A stretch of 64,000 nucleotides of DNA from Bacillota bacterium (GCA_017543265.1 JAFYGI010000024.1:1-64000), one strand, 5' to 3'. Counted from the stretch's first letter, positions 32,610 through 42,731 are shown. The notes: a model not told the origin generated them from the letters alone. Numbers and translations: made by a program.

Positions 32610-35600
32610 TCAAGCAAGTACAGGGTCTACGTCAGGCTTCTGTGCCTCATCGGCAACTTCTTCAACAACACCAAACTGTGCCTTGAAGTTTTCAACATCG
32701 TTTTCACGAGCCTGGCAGCCTTCAGCAGTCATGTAACCGCTTCTTACACCGCAAACTCTTACTGCGAAGATGTAACCGTTATCAATACCAAGATCCTTGG
32801 AAGTGATAGTATAGTCATCATCAAGCTGGATAGCGTCATATACCCACTTTGTGGAAGCAATGACCTTACCGGAAGCACTTACGAACGAAACTGCATCCTG
32901 TGAAAGATCGCTTACTGCTGCTACGAGGATAGTATCGTTACCTACCTGGTAAGCTGCTGTACGGATATCACTTGTCTCGTCAAGCATCTTGAACGAAGGT
33001 GTTGTATAAGCCTCTGTCTCTGTAGGAGCAGGAAGTACCGTAGTGTCCTGGGACATGAAGTTTACGGGAACAAATGTGAGAACATCAAGGATAGCATCCG
33101 ATGTATAGGTATCAACAAGTTCCTCGGATATCTTGGATGCATACTTCTGTGCAGGAGCTGCATCGTCGTCGCCGTTAAAGTTGCAGTAGTCGTAGAATGT
33201 TGCTGTAAGGTTGTCATCCTTTGTCATCTCGCCCCAGCCGTCTGCACCGATAGTGCCGTTGGTCTGAGTATAGAGGAATGCTGCGTTGGAATGAGCGCCC
33301 CATGTTCTACCGAACTGACCTGTTACATTCTTGTTGTCATCATCCTTTGTAATTGCACAGTTTCTGAATACATAAGGCGATGTCTTAGCTGCTGTGATGT
33401 AACCGATCTTGTCGTTGTTCTTGCCGTCTGTGTCTGTGTATGTCTTCCACTGAAGCTCGCAGTTATCGAATACAGCTGTGAATTCACCGCAGATGTAGTC
33501 AACGTTACCGCCGATCACAGAATCCTTAACGTATACATGGTAGTCGTTGTTAGCGGAACCGTTGCGTCCGAATGTATCCTGTGATGAAAGGATCTGGCAG
33601 TTGTAAACCTGGATGTCATCAGCATCGATATAGAATGCGTTTGAACGCTCCTTAGTAGAGTAGATACCTACGTCTGTTACACCTGCAACTCTTTCTGTTA
33701 CAAGACCGCCTGTAGAACGTACAAAGTCGGATGCATCCATATTTGTTACATAGTAGTTGTATGTGTTCTTGAAGACCGTGTCTTCTGCGATAAAGTGGTC
33801 GCCGCGGATGATAGCAACACCGCCCCAAAGGTTACCGTCACCTTCGTTGCTGTTGTATCTGTCGTAGTAAAGCTCTTCATCGTAAAGACCTGTGCCCTTA
33901 TCGATCGAGTAGTAGAAAGAACCTACGCCGTAGTACCAGGAAATAACATGTCCGTTACCCTTTACAGTAACGTAAGGCTCTGTGAATACTATCTGCTCTT
34001 CGATATCGTCTGTAAGCTCGATGGTCATACGACCTTCTTCGCCGTCAGGTCTGTTGTTAAGCCTTGCAATATATGCGTTAGCATCCTTGAGTGTCGGGAA
34101 CTTCTCGCTGGGAACCTGGATAACGGTGTTGTTAGCATCGAAATCTTCAACATCGTCAAGCTTGATCCAGTAGAGATAGTTAGCACCCTCTGCAGTTGTG
34201 GTAACAGTTACTGATGTCTCTGTACCGTCTGTGAAGTATGTTGCGATCGTCGGGTTACCTGCACCTGCACTGCTGCTTGTTGTAACCTCGCCCTGACCGT
34301 TGATGTTCCATGTACCGAAATACCAACCTGCAACGCTGACTTTCTGCTTGCCGCTTACGGGGATAGTAATGCTGTCGCCCTGGCTCATTCTGATAGATGT
34401 ATCGTTGTTGTATCTAACAGGAGCATTTACGGCATCAACGCTGTTGTATGTAACCTGCTTATCGCCGTCTGCCTTCTGGATATCAGCGGGAAGGTTGATA
34501 AGTGAAGGATCGTTAGCCTTAAGGTAAATGTTGTTTTCGTTGTCCTGGCCGCCCTCTACATGAACCTTATCAATTGTTGTATAGCCGTCGGACTCGATAA
34601 CTGTGTTATATTCGCCGGGCTTGATGGAAGCAAGGTACTTGTTGCCAACGATAGTAGCCTCGGTAACATTGCCGCTTACCATGTTTACAAACTTAACGCT
34701 CTTAAGGTCATGAGCTGCGCCGTCGCTTGTGATGATGTCACCGCTTAATGCAACATCGGGGATCTCAACAAGTGAAAGCTGGATCTCGGAGGTCGATTCC
34801 TCAACCTTGATCTTGTCGCTGTCTGTGCTTACGAACTTAACGCCAACACCTGCATCTGCACTTACAAGCTGATATGTATGGCCTACATTAAGTGTAACGC
34901 TTGTAGTGTCCTTGTTTACCTTTGCAACGGTGTTGCCAAGGAATGTATCAACAAGTGTAAATTCGGAGCTGTCGAAGTTGTACGAGCTGCCGTCGGGAGT
35001 AACCCAAGGCTTAACGTCAACTGTAACTTCCTGATCGATAGCGAACTCTGCGGAGCAGAATGCACAGTTGTTTGTCTTACCTGTTGTGGAAAGAACGTAT
35101 GTGTGGCCAGCCTTAGCCGGGAATGCAACGAACTCTGCACCAACCTCTGTATCTGTGTAGCCCAGTCTCTCGCCTGTAGCTGTATTGAAGTCCCAAACTC
35201 TTACGAAGGAACCTGTGCAGCAGTAGCTCATGAAAGTACCGTTGCCAACGCACTTGAATACAAGCGCTGTACCATCGCCCATAACGGGGATAGTTGTAAG
35301 GTCGTTACAGTTTTTATTTCTTGCGCCTGCCTTGTAAGCATTACATACTCTGTCGCCTCTTGTAATGTTTACAAACATAGCCTTGTTGTTATCGGGTGTG
35401 AACTTGGTGTCGCCCATACCTACAAGTGTAAGTGTGGAGTCACCGTATTCAAGGATCTGCTGATCGAATGTCATAACCGTTGTGGGGTTGCCGTCCGGAT
35501 CGGGAGCACCCTCAACAGGTGTTGCCATATCATCGAACCATACAGAGAAGTTCTCTGCCTTACCGGTAGCCTTTGCTTCGCCCTCTACCTCAAGCTTATG

Positions 35601-37199
35601 AACGTATGTCTCACCGCTTGCATCGGGATCGTATGTAAGTGTAAGGGTATCTGCATCGCCCTTGTACTTGATAACCTGAGCGGTCTCGGAACCGTCGGGC
35701 TCCTGGTCATGGCCTGCTGCTTCCTTGTTGCAGCCGTTGAATACACCGATCACATTATCCTTGGAGTCTGTAAGTGTCCAAGTATTGTGGCCGTATACAC
35801 ATGCTGTAAGTCTGATCTCTGAATTGCCGCCTACCTTAAATACGAACTTGTCGCCGGGCTTTGATGTTGTGCCGTGAGCGTCGTTTCTGATATTGGAGTT
35901 TTCGGATGCAATTGCGATCATTGTGTCCTCACAAAGCTTCATGCCGTTAAGCGGATTCTCTGCTGTTGTGGGATCAAGTGCTATAAAGTCTGCCGTGTAA
36001 ACCTTACCGGGCTCGGGATCTGCTAAACCGTAGTCAACTGCGGGAGCAGTACTCTTAACGGAGAACTTATGTACATAAGTTTCGCTAGGAGCGCTCGGGT
36101 CGAATGTAACGGTAAGTGTATCAGCATCGCCTGTGTAGTCGATAACCTGAGCGGTCTCTGTACCGTCGGCTTCGTTCTCGTGACCTGCTGCCTCGGTATC
36201 CTTACCTGCGAATGTACCGATAACCTCGCCCTTGGAGTTTGCAACCGTGAACGAACTGCTGCCGTATACGCAAGCAACCATGGATATCTTAGCATCGCCT
36301 GCTACCTTGAATGCAAGCTTGTCGCCGGGTTTGAAAGCAGCACCGTGAGTGCCGTGGATATATGTACCGCCGGGAGCGTCCGCAACGATAGTATTGTCGC
36401 CGTAGTAAACGCCGTCGATAGCCGAACCTACGTTAGTGCTGTCGGAACCGATCTCCGAGAAATTTGCTGTATAAACAACGCCCTTTTCGGGATCTGCAAG
36501 GTCATATGTCTTGGACTCTTCGCTCACACTATACTCAACGCTGTAAACAGGTACGTTTGTGCCCTTGCCTACAAACTTAACAGAATCGCCTGCCGCAAGT
36601 GTTACCGAAAGGGTCTCAAATGTAGGTGCAGCAGCATCTGTATTGTCTACCTTTGCATCCTGTACGGTAGTAAAGCCGTCTGTATCGTTACCTGTAACGA
36701 TAGCAGCAACCTTGCCGTCATTTACCTTACAGTCGATGGAAAGAACGCCGTCCTTCTTTGCCGTAAATTCCAGTGCCTCACGGAATGTAGCTACTGCGCC
36801 GCCGTCAAGGCTTGTCTGTGCGGTGTTTGTACCGCCTGTCTGGTAATGGAAAGTATATTCCTTACCCTCATACTCTTTGATAGTGGGATCATCCGCTACA
36901 TACTTAAAGCCTTTTGCCTGTGTTGCAGGGATAACTGCACTGATGTTGTCGTTGTCAATGATAGTTGCGCCAACTGCAAAAACAGCATCAGCAACTGCGG
37001 GAAGAAGATTTCCCTCGTTTGCCGTTGTAGCCTCGGCATCAGCAAATGCCTCAACTGCGGCAGCACTTACGACCTCATCAACCACACCGTCTTCTGCCGC
37101 AAATGCACTAACTGCACTTAAAGCAGGAATACCGGTGCTTGTGGCGGTCATAACGCCAACCATGAAAGAACTTACAAATACTCTTAAATTCTTTTTCAT
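32610..37199 (-). CDS. Large secreted pectinesterase (CE8) with repeated binding modules
   Basis: 1529 aa. Signal peptide of about 34 residues (cleavage near AFA-AED). Two homologous modules of about 150 residues (about 234-385 and 388-545; DLADPE.G.VYTA, HGT..KPGDK, VYG...T, ETYVHK) resemble carbohydrate-binding beta-sandwiches; further beta-rich regions with CarboxypepD-like DGAAHDLKSVKF stretches follow. The catalytic beta-helix lies at about 1070-1380, with QDTF near 1206, GNVDYICGE near 1230 and FGRTW near 1297, equivalent to pectinesterase QDTL, VDFIFG and GRPW; the two Asp and the Arg are kept. No SLH, dockerin or sortase motif is seen, so it is probably released. It removes methyl esters from pectin outside the cell. 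Confidence 0.9.
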   Translation of the reverse strand: MKKNLRVFVSSFMVGVMTATSTGIPALSAVSAFAAEDGVVDEVVSAAAVEAFADAEATTANEGNLLPAVADAVFAVGATIIDNDNISAVIPATQAKGFKYVADDPTIKEYEGKEYTFHYQTGGTNTAQTSLDGGAVATFREALEFTAKKDGVLSIDCKVNDGKVAAIVTGNDTDGFTTVQDAKVDNTDAAAPTFETLSVTLAAGDSVKFVGKGTNVPVYSVEYSVSEESKTYDLADPEKGVVYTANFSEIGSDSTNVGSAIDGVYYGDNTIVADAPGGTYIHGTHGAAFKPGDKLAFKVAGDAKISMVACVYGSSSFTVANSKGEVIGTFAGKDTEAAGHENEADGTETAQVIDYTGDADTLTVTFDPSAPSETYVHKFSVKSTAPAVDYGLADPEPGKVYTADFIALDPTTAENPLNGMKLCEDTMIAIASENSNIRNDAHGTTSKPGDKFVFKVGGNSEIRLTACVYGHNTWTLTDSKDNVIGVFNGCNKEAAGHDQEPDGSETAQVIKYKGDADTLTLTYDPDASGETYVHKLEVEGEAKATGKAENFSVWFDDMATPVEGAPDPDGNPTTVMTFDQQILEYGDSTLTLVGMGDTKFTPDNNKAMFVNITRGDRVCNAYKAGARNKNCNDLTTIPVMGDGTALVFKCVGNGTFMSYCCTGSFVRVWDFNTATGERLGYTDTEVGAEFVAFPAKAGHTYVLSTTGKTNNCAFCSAEFAIDQEVTVDVKPWVTPDGSSYNFDSSEFTLVDTFLGNTVAKVNKDTTSVTLNVGHTYQLVSADAGVGVKFVSTDSDKIKVEESTSEIQLSLVEIPDVALSGDIITSDGAAHDLKSVKFVNMVSGNVTEATIVGNKYLASIKPGEYNTVIESDGYTTIDKVHVEGGQDNENNIYLKANDPSLINLPADIQKADGDKQVTYNSVDAVNAPVRYNNDTSIRMSQGDSITIPVSGKQKVSVAGWYFGTWNINGQGEVTTSSSAGAGNPTIATYFTDGTETSVTVTTTAEGANYLYWIKLDDVEDFDANNTVIQVPSEKFPTLKDANAYIARLNNRPDGEEGRMTIELTDDIEEQIVFTEPYVTVKGNGHVISWYYGVGSFYYSIDKGTGLYDEELYYDRYNSNEGDGNLWGGVAIIRGDHFIAEDTVFKNTYNYYVTNMDASDFVRSTGGLVTERVAGVTDVGIYSTKERSNAFYIDADDIQVYNCQILSSQDTFGRNGSANNDYHVYVKDSVIGGNVDYICGEFTAVFDNCELQWKTYTDTDGKNNDKIGYITAAKTSPYVFRNCAITKDDDNKNVTGQFGRTWGAHSNAAFLYTQTNGTIGADGWGEMTKDDNLTATFYDYCNFNGDDDAAPAQKYASKISEELVDTYTSDAILDVLTFVPVNFMSQDTTVLPAPTETEAYTTPSFKMLDETSDIRTAAYQVGNDTILVAAVSDLSQDAVSFVSASGKVIASTKWVYDAIQLDDDYTITSKDLGIDNGYIFAVRVCGVRSGYMTAEGCQARENDVENFKAQFGVVEEVADEAQKPDVDPVLA

Positions 37200-37315
37200 T
37201 TTGTTTCCTCCTTATTATTTGGATGTGAATTTATCGGTATATACATACCGCAAAACACAGAACCGCAGCTGTTCTTGATATACAAAAACCCCGTTTGCTG
37301 CGGCCCGCAAAACCT

Positions 37316-37330
37316 TGACATATGGTCAAT
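37316..37330. promoter_or_regulatory. Inverted repeat in the pectinesterase leader
   Basis: TTGAC / GTCAA separated by 5 nt, about 40 nt downstream of the predicted transcription start. Candidate operator or RNA element. The leader is about 165 nt long; between here and the ATG is a G/C-rich stem followed by GTTTTT (37287-37314) that could attenuate. Confidence 0.4.
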
Positions 37331-37372
37331 GTTTATAACACATACATCAATTGTTTCGCTTGTTTGGTACAA

Positions 37373-37401
37373 TTATAACTCAAAACAAAAATAAAATCAA
37401 G
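37373..37401 (-). promoter_or_regulatory. Pectinesterase promoter
   Basis: TTGATT (37401-37396), 17 nt, TATAAT (37378-37373). The -35 and early spacer share ACTTGATTTTATTTTT with the kduI promoter. Confidence 0.7.
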
Positions 37402-37473
37402 TAAAAATATAGTTTTTTTACAAAATGATTATATTCATATTGCAAAAAATTAACACATCCGTGCGGAACCCGC

Positions 37474-37502
37474 AAAAAAAGGGCTTTGCAGAAGCAAAGC
37501 CC
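37474..37502 (-). terminator. Terminator of the uxaBAC operon
   Basis: GGGCTTTGC / GCAAAGCCC with a 4-nt loop and T7 on the minus strand. Confidence 0.92.
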
Positions 37503-37569
37503 TTGTAACACAATTTTAACAAAAACGTGCATTTTTGGTAATATTGCTGAAAAATTGTGACATTTTATA

Positions 37570-38967
37570 TCAAAGTCTGAAGTATGCGGCTGCGTTATTG
37601 TAGCAGATATCCTTTACTATCTGACCCGCAAATTCGATATCGTTATCGTATTCGCCGTCCTCTATCCACTGGCCGATGATATTGCAGAGTATTCTTCTGA
37701 AATATTCATGACGAGGATAGGAAAGGAAGCTGCGGCTGTCTGTGAGCATACCTACAAACTTGCCGAGAACGCCAAGGTTGCCGAGAGCCTTTATCTGAAG
37801 CTCCATGCCGTCCTTGTTGTCGTTGAACCACCATGCCGTACCGAACTGTATCTTGCTTGCAGCCTCGCTGGACTGGAAGCAGCCGAGTATGGTACCGATG
37901 ACCTGATTATCTGCGGGGTTGCCGGCAAACAACAATGTCTTGGGTAGGCTGTCGTTGTAGTTGAGAAGATCCATAAGGTTTGTAAGGCCTTCACAGCTTG
38001 ACCAATCGGAAATACAGTCAAAGCCCGTATCGGGTCCCATCTTCTCAAACATCTTTGTATTGTTGTCACGCTTGATGTTCATGTGGATCTCCATAGCCCA
38101 GTCACGCTTTGTATACTCGCCGCCAAGGAAGAGCATAAGCTGTGTGCGGTACTTGTCTATCTCGATCTTTTCGGGCTTTGTACCCGAAAGTGCCTTTGCA
38201 AGGATAGCGTCCAGCTCCGCATCCGATGCCTTTACGCAGGGAACGTATGTAAATGCGTGGTCGGAAGCGCGGCAGCCCATTTCCTGGAAAAGATCCATTC
38301 TCTTTTTGAGAACTGCCTTAAGGTCTGCAAAAGTCTTGATTTCGGTGTTTTCCGTAGCACCAAGTGTCTTGATGTAATCCGCAAATGTAGGTGCGTCGAT
38401 ATTGAGTGCCTTGTCGGGACGGAAAGCGGGATAAACCTTGAACGCCTTCTCGTCTGCCGCGATCTTTTTGTGCCATTCAAGCGAATCCGCGGGATCATCC
38501 GTTGTGTTGATAGCCGCAACATTGCTCTTTTTGATAAGCTCACGCACTCTGAACTCGGGCTTTGCAAGCATCTCGTTTATCTGGTCGTATATCTTTCTTG
38601 CGGACTTCTTTGTCAAAGGCTCGTAAATGCCGAAAAATCTCTGCAGTTCAAGGTGAGTCCAGTGATACAGCGGATTGCCGATAGCATACTGGATGGTCTC
38701 TGCCCACTTTTCAAACTTTTCAAAGCTGTCAACATCCTTGCCTGTTATCTTCTCCTCGGGGATGCCCAGAGAACGCATGGCACGCCACTTGTAGTGGTCG
38801 CCGCCGAGCCATACCTCCGTAATGTCCGAGAAATTCTTGTTCTCGTATATCTCCTGAGGATTTAAGTGACAGTGGAAATCATAAATAGGTTCGCTTTTTG
38901 CATACTCATGAAAAAGCTTCTGCGCCGTTTTCGTTTTTAATAAAAAGTTTTCATCGATAAAGCCCAT
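37570..38967 (-). CDS. uxaC: Glucuronate isomerase
   Basis: 465 aa, normal length. Converts D-glucuronate to fructuronate and D-galacturonate to tagaturonate. MGFIDENFLLKTKTAQKLFH, the metal-site YDFHCHLNP and the ELQRFFGIYEPL and ILCNIIGQWIEDGEY blocks are typical. GGAGGCTGATAAAG precedes the ATG. Last in uxaB-uxaA-(38998)-uxaC on the minus strand. Confidence 0.96.
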   Translation of the reverse strand: MGFIDENFLLKTKTAQKLFHEYAKSEPIYDFHCHLNPQEIYENKNFSDITEVWLGGDHYKWRAMRSLGIPEEKITGKDVDSFEKFEKWAETIQYAIGNPLYHWTHLELQRFFGIYEPLTKKSARKIYDQINEMLAKPEFRVRELIKKSNVAAINTTDDPADSLEWHKKIAADEKAFKVYPAFRPDKALNIDAPTFADYIKTLGATENTEIKTFADLKAVLKKRMDLFQEMGCRASDHAFTYVPCVKASDAELDAILAKALSGTKPEKIEIDKYRTQLMLFLGGEYTKRDWAMEIHMNIKRDNNTKMFEKMGPDTGFDCISDWSSCEGLTNLMDLLNYNDSLPKTLLFAGNPADNQVIGTILGCFQSSEAASKIQFGTAWWFNDNKDGMELQIKALGNLGVLGKFVGMLTDSRSFLSYPRHEYFRRILCNIIGQWIEDGEYDNDIEFAGQIVKDICYNNAAAYFRL

Positions 38968-38997
38968 CTTTATCAGCCTCCTTTAAAAATTAAGTGT

Positions 38998-39456
38998 TTA
39001 CGGTTTCAGATCCGTATCATATAATACAAAATCCCGCAAAGCCAGCTCGTCAACATAAACGCTGCCGTTTATCACCTGGTTGGGGACCTTTGAAAAGGCC
39101 TCCGTTTTGCTTTGGCCGGTACGCGCCAGATACTCGTTGGCAAAGGTGCCGCTGTAGCTTACATAGCTTGCACCCGTCTTAACGCGCATATGTCCCGTCC
39201 TGCCGTTTTGGTTGGTATAATAAAAATCTATTGTTTTGGTCTCGGCATCCCACACGGGCGATACGCCGAATACAAACCGCATATAGGGCGCTATCCTGAC
39301 CATACGCGCACCGCTGACATAAAGACAGTCGGGCGCGGTCACAACAACGCGCGTTGTTTCTTTGGTGCTGTCGGAATACAGCATATCGGCAGATGCCGCC
39401 GTCGGAAATGCCGCACATAAAACGGCACACATTAATATTGAAACGATTTTTTTCAT
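38998..39456 (-). CDS. Small secreted stalk-domain-like protein inside the uxa operon
   Basis: 152 aa. Signal peptide MKKIVSILMCAVLCAAFPTA, cleavage near ASA-D. A diverged copper-amine-oxidase-N-like repeat is visible: APYMRFVFGVSPVWDAETKTIDFYY, and VPNQVINGSVYVDELALRDF at the end, which mirrors PPQIINGRTYVPLRAL. No catalytic domain. Its place between uxaA (26-nt gap) and uxaC (30-nt gap) means it is made together with uronate enzymes, though it should be exported. Function unknown. Confidence 0.72.
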   Translation of the reverse strand: MKKIVSILMCAVLCAAFPTAASADMLYSDSTKETTRVVVTAPDCLYVSGARMVRIAPYMRFVFGVSPVWDAETKTIDFYYTNQNGRTGHMRVKTGASYVSYSGTFANEYLARTGQSKTEAFSKVPNQVINGSVYVDELALRDFVLYDTDLKP

Positions 39457-39482
39457 TTTTATAGCCTTTCGGGATCCTCGTA

Positions 39483-40961
39483 TTACAGTGTTACACCGTT
39501 TTTGAAAATAGCAATTTCTCTGTATCCGTTTATCTCGTTTTTGGTCTTTACACGGTCGGAAGCGACATCAAGTATATATTTGAAGAATTCCTCCGCATAG
39601 CTGTCCATTTCCTTGTCGATGATAAGTCTGCCCGCATTCCAGTCTATCCAGTTGGGCTTTCTTGTGGCAAGGTCGTCGTTTGTGGCTATTTTAACGGTAG
39701 GCACGGGTGAGCCTACGGGCGTACCGCGTCCCGTTGTAAACAGGATAAGGTGACAGCCGCTGGCCATCATGCCGCTTATTGCAACAATGTCGTTGCCGGG
39801 GCCCTGAAGAAGACTGAGGCCGTCGGCAATTGCCTTTTCGCCGTAGAGAAGCACGCCCTTAACATCGGATGTACCGCCCTTTTGCGTACAGCCAAGGGAC
39901 TTGTCCTCCAGCGTTGTGATACCGCCCTTTTTGTTGCCGGGCGAGGGATTTTCGCCCACGGGCTCGCCGTGAGAGATAAAGTATTCCTTAAAGTTGTTTA
40001 CAAGGCTTACCGTCTTGTCAAACAGCTCTCTGTTTTCGCATCTGTCCATAAGGATAGTTTCCGCGCCGAACATTTCGGGCACCTCCGAAAGAACGGTCTT
40101 GCCGCCGTTTGCGACCATAATATCGGAAATACGGCCTACCAGAGGATTTGCCGTAATACCGCTGAGACCGTCGCTGCCGCCGCATTTAAGGCCGATAACC
40201 AGCTTGCTTGCGGGGACTTCCTCCTGCTTGAACTGCTGTGCGTACTCTACAAGCTCGCCGATAACATCGACAGCCTCCGATACCTCGTCGCCGTGTTCCT
40301 GACAGATGAAGAATTTTACTCTGTCGTCGTCCCACTCGCCAAGTACCTTTTTAAATTCGTTCATATTGTTGTTTTCACAGCCGAGGCTTAAAACCAGCAC
40401 GCCCGCAGCGTTGGGATGTCTTACCATGCCCGCAAGAAGCTTTTGCGTGTTTTCGTGATCCTCGCCAAGCTGTGAACAGCCGTAGGGATGAACAAAGTTG
40501 TAAATGCCGTCCACCTTGTCGCCGTATTTTTCGCGTGCCTTTTCAACAATGGCATTTGAAACGCCGTTTACGCAGCCAACGGTATTTATCACCCATATCT
40601 CGTTTCTGATGCCGACATCGCCGTTTTTGCGCACATAACCCATGAAGGTCTCCTTGCGTGTAACGGGGATGGGATTGAGCTTGGGATTATATGTATATTC
40701 AAGCGTGGAGCTCAGATTTGTCTTTACATTGTGCGAATGTACCCACTCGCCGGGCTTGATGGTCGTTGTGGCATGACCTATGGGATAGCCGTACTTGATG
40801 ACATTCTCGTTTTCGGGTATCTCTACAACAGCCATTTTATGGCCCCTGGGGATATCCTCGACAGCAGTCACGCCCATAACGCTTTCGCCCTTTTTGATGC
40901 CGTCGTCGTGGATAGCCACAACAACATTGTCGTTGGGATGAATTTTGATATATTTTTCCAT
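39483..40961 (-). CDS. uxaA: Altronate dehydratase
   Basis: 492 aa, matching E. coli-type UxaA. Dehydrates D-altronate to 2-keto-3-deoxygluconate. N-terminal SAF-type domain (IHPNDNVVVAIHDDGIKKGE) and C-terminal catalytic domain with HPYGCSQLGEDHENT, GLKCGGSDGLSGITANP and GTPVGSPVPTVKI. GGAGG before ATG 40961 fixes the start; an in-frame extension to 40997 has no support. Iron-dependent lyase by family. Confidence 0.96.
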   Translation of the reverse strand: MEKYIKIHPNDNVVVAIHDDGIKKGESVMGVTAVEDIPRGHKMAVVEIPENENVIKYGYPIGHATTTIKPGEWVHSHNVKTNLSSTLEYTYNPKLNPIPVTRKETFMGYVRKNGDVGIRNEIWVINTVGCVNGVSNAIVEKAREKYGDKVDGIYNFVHPYGCSQLGEDHENTQKLLAGMVRHPNAAGVLVLSLGCENNNMNEFKKVLGEWDDDRVKFFICQEHGDEVSEAVDVIGELVEYAQQFKQEEVPASKLVIGLKCGGSDGLSGITANPLVGRISDIMVANGGKTVLSEVPEMFGAETILMDRCENRELFDKTVSLVNNFKEYFISHGEPVGENPSPGNKKGGITTLEDKSLGCTQKGGTSDVKGVLLYGEKAIADGLSLLQGPGNDIVAISGMMASGCHLILFTTGRGTPVGSPVPTVKIATNDDLATRKPNWIDWNAGRLIIDKEMDSYAEEFFKYILDVASDRVKTKNEINGYREIAIFKNGVTL

Positions 40962-41021
40962 AGATAAACCTCCGTAATCAGGGGTAAGCCCCCGCATAGG
41001 CAGGGGCGAATTTTATTTATC

Positions 41022-42587
41022 TTATTTAATAACGTCTGCAACAACACTCTTAACGTCCTTGTTAAGCAGGTTGTAAAGATGCTCCGTAACAACAGCGGGG
41101 AAGTCGCCAAGCTCTGTGTTAAGGTCTGCACCGAGCCAGAAGTCCTTGTTGCCGCAAGCCTTCTTAACAAGCTCCGCAACCTGTGCCTTATCGGAAACGT
41201 CAACACCCTTCCATGCAGCTGCATAGAAGTCAAGTACGTCTGCGCTGTCCTTGATGAAGTATTCCTCGTCGCCTCTGTGGCCTACAAGTACGGGAACCTT
41301 CATGGCATCGCCGATCTCGCGGATCTCTGTGCCGCGGTAGAATGCAAGGTAAGCTGCAAAGGAGAATGTAAGGATCTTGGGAAGAGCCTTCTTCTGTGCA
41401 TAGTATTCCTGAATTGTGTGAAGTACACGCGCCTCAAACTTCGATGTGGAGTTAAGAGAGATATCAAGAAGCTTGTGGTCGATGAACGGGTTTTTAAATC
41501 TGTCAAATACCGCGTCCGCAAAGCCCTTTAAGTCGTCATGTGTAAGCTCGGGGCTTGTGATAGCGGGGATGATCTCGTTGTCAAGAGCATCAGCAAGATA
41601 TTTGTAGAATACATCGTCGTTCATAACATCACGCACGATGTCGTAGCCTGCAAGGTATGCACCTAAAACAGAGCAGGTATGTGCGCCGTTAAGGATACGA
41701 ACTTTTCTCTTCTTGTAAGGCTTAACATCGGGTGTGTAGATGACCTTAAGGCCTGCCTTGGGGAAGGGAAGCTCGTTTTCAAGCTCTGCGGGACCCTCGA
41801 TTACCCATGTATGGAAAATCTCGGATGTGTCGATAGCATTGTCCTCATAGCCGAATTCTTCGCAAAGGTCCTTTGCTTCGTTTCTGGGGTAGCCGGTAAC
41901 GATACGGTCAACAAGTGTGCTTGTAAATACACAGGCGTCGTTGATCCATGCTGTGAAGTCAGCGCCTAAGCCCCACTTTTCAGCGTGCTGAAGCACATAC
42001 TTTTTAAGCATCTTGCCGTTGTCGTCGATAAGCTCACAGGGGATAAATACAAGACCCTTGCTCTTGTCGCCGTTAAATTCCTTAAATCTTACATATAAGA
42101 AATTACAAACCTTTGCGGGGAATGAATCCTGGGGCTTGTCCTCTACAAAGTCCTCGTCCTTCCATGTGATGCCTGCCTCGGTCGTGTTGGACACAACAAA
42201 GCGAAGCTCGGGGTTCTTTGCACAGGCATTGTAAACATCAAGGTCAACATAGGGATTGATACATCTGTTTACACAAGTGATAAGGCGCTTTGCCGCAACC
42301 TTCTTGCCATCCTCGCGGCCGCGTGCGATAAGGGTGTAAAGACCCTCCTGCTCGTTAAGTACATTTCTTAAAAAGTCACCGCCGGGAATGGGCTGGATAA
42401 GTGTGATGCCGCCCTCAAAAAGACCCTGCTCGTTTATCTCGTCAAACATATAGTCAACGAAAGCACGCAGGAAGTTACCCTCACCAAACTGGATGACCTT
42501 CTCACCAAGTTGTTTTTTTGTGCCGATCTTTAAATCATCATTGAATTTAAAGCCGTTTGTCAGTAATGCTCTGTTAAGTTTTTCCAT
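41022..42587 (-). CDS. uxaB: Tagaturonate reductase
   Basis: 521 aa. NADH-dependent reduction of tagaturonate to altronate. Mannitol-dehydrogenase-type fold: IQFGEGNFLRAFVDYM near residue 32 is the nucleotide-binding segment, and KVRILNGAHTCSVLGAYLAG contains the catalytic Lys and Asn/His of the family. First gene of the operon; GGAGGTAG precedes the ATG. With UxaC and UxaA it completes galacturonate to KDG. Confidence 0.95.
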   Translation of the reverse strand: MEKLNRALLTNGFKFNDDLKIGTKKQLGEKVIQFGEGNFLRAFVDYMFDEINEQGLFEGGITLIQPIPGGDFLRNVLNEQEGLYTLIARGREDGKKVAAKRLITCVNRCINPYVDLDVYNACAKNPELRFVVSNTTEAGITWKDEDFVEDKPQDSFPAKVCNFLYVRFKEFNGDKSKGLVFIPCELIDDNGKMLKKYVLQHAEKWGLGADFTAWINDACVFTSTLVDRIVTGYPRNEAKDLCEEFGYEDNAIDTSEIFHTWVIEGPAELENELPFPKAGLKVIYTPDVKPYKKRKVRILNGAHTCSVLGAYLAGYDIVRDVMNDDVFYKYLADALDNEIIPAITSPELTHDDLKGFADAVFDRFKNPFIDHKLLDISLNSTSKFEARVLHTIQEYYAQKKALPKILTFSFAAYLAFYRGTEIREIGDAMKVPVLVGHRGDEEYFIKDSADVLDFYAAAWKGVDVSDKAQVAELVKKACGNKDFWLGADLNTELGDFPAVVTEHLYNLLNKDVKSVVADVIK

Positions 42588-42616
42588 TTGTCTACCTCCG
42601 TAAAATAATATTTATA

Positions 42617-42634
42617 CTATTATGTGGATAATAG
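42617..42634. promoter_or_regulatory. Operator-like palindrome before uxaB
   Basis: Perfect CTATTAT-GTGG-ATAATAG, 30 nt upstream of the uxaB ATG. Upstream on the minus strand, TTGCCG and TATAAG are spaced by 16 nt. The dyad lies just past the predicted start, a good site for a uronate-responsive repressor (GntR or LacI type), which is inference. Confidence 0.5.
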
Positions 42635-42731
42635 TTTAATACGCTTACTTATATTGTACTATAAAATCACGGCAAAAGCAAATGTTTTTTGTTATATTTG
42701 AAATATTTTTGAAATATTGGTGTAATATAAG

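Noticed and set aside
36069..37121. Long plus-strand ORF opposite the pectinesterase
   Set aside because: Antisense of a strongly supported gene, with Cys-rich low-quality composition and no ribosome binding site.
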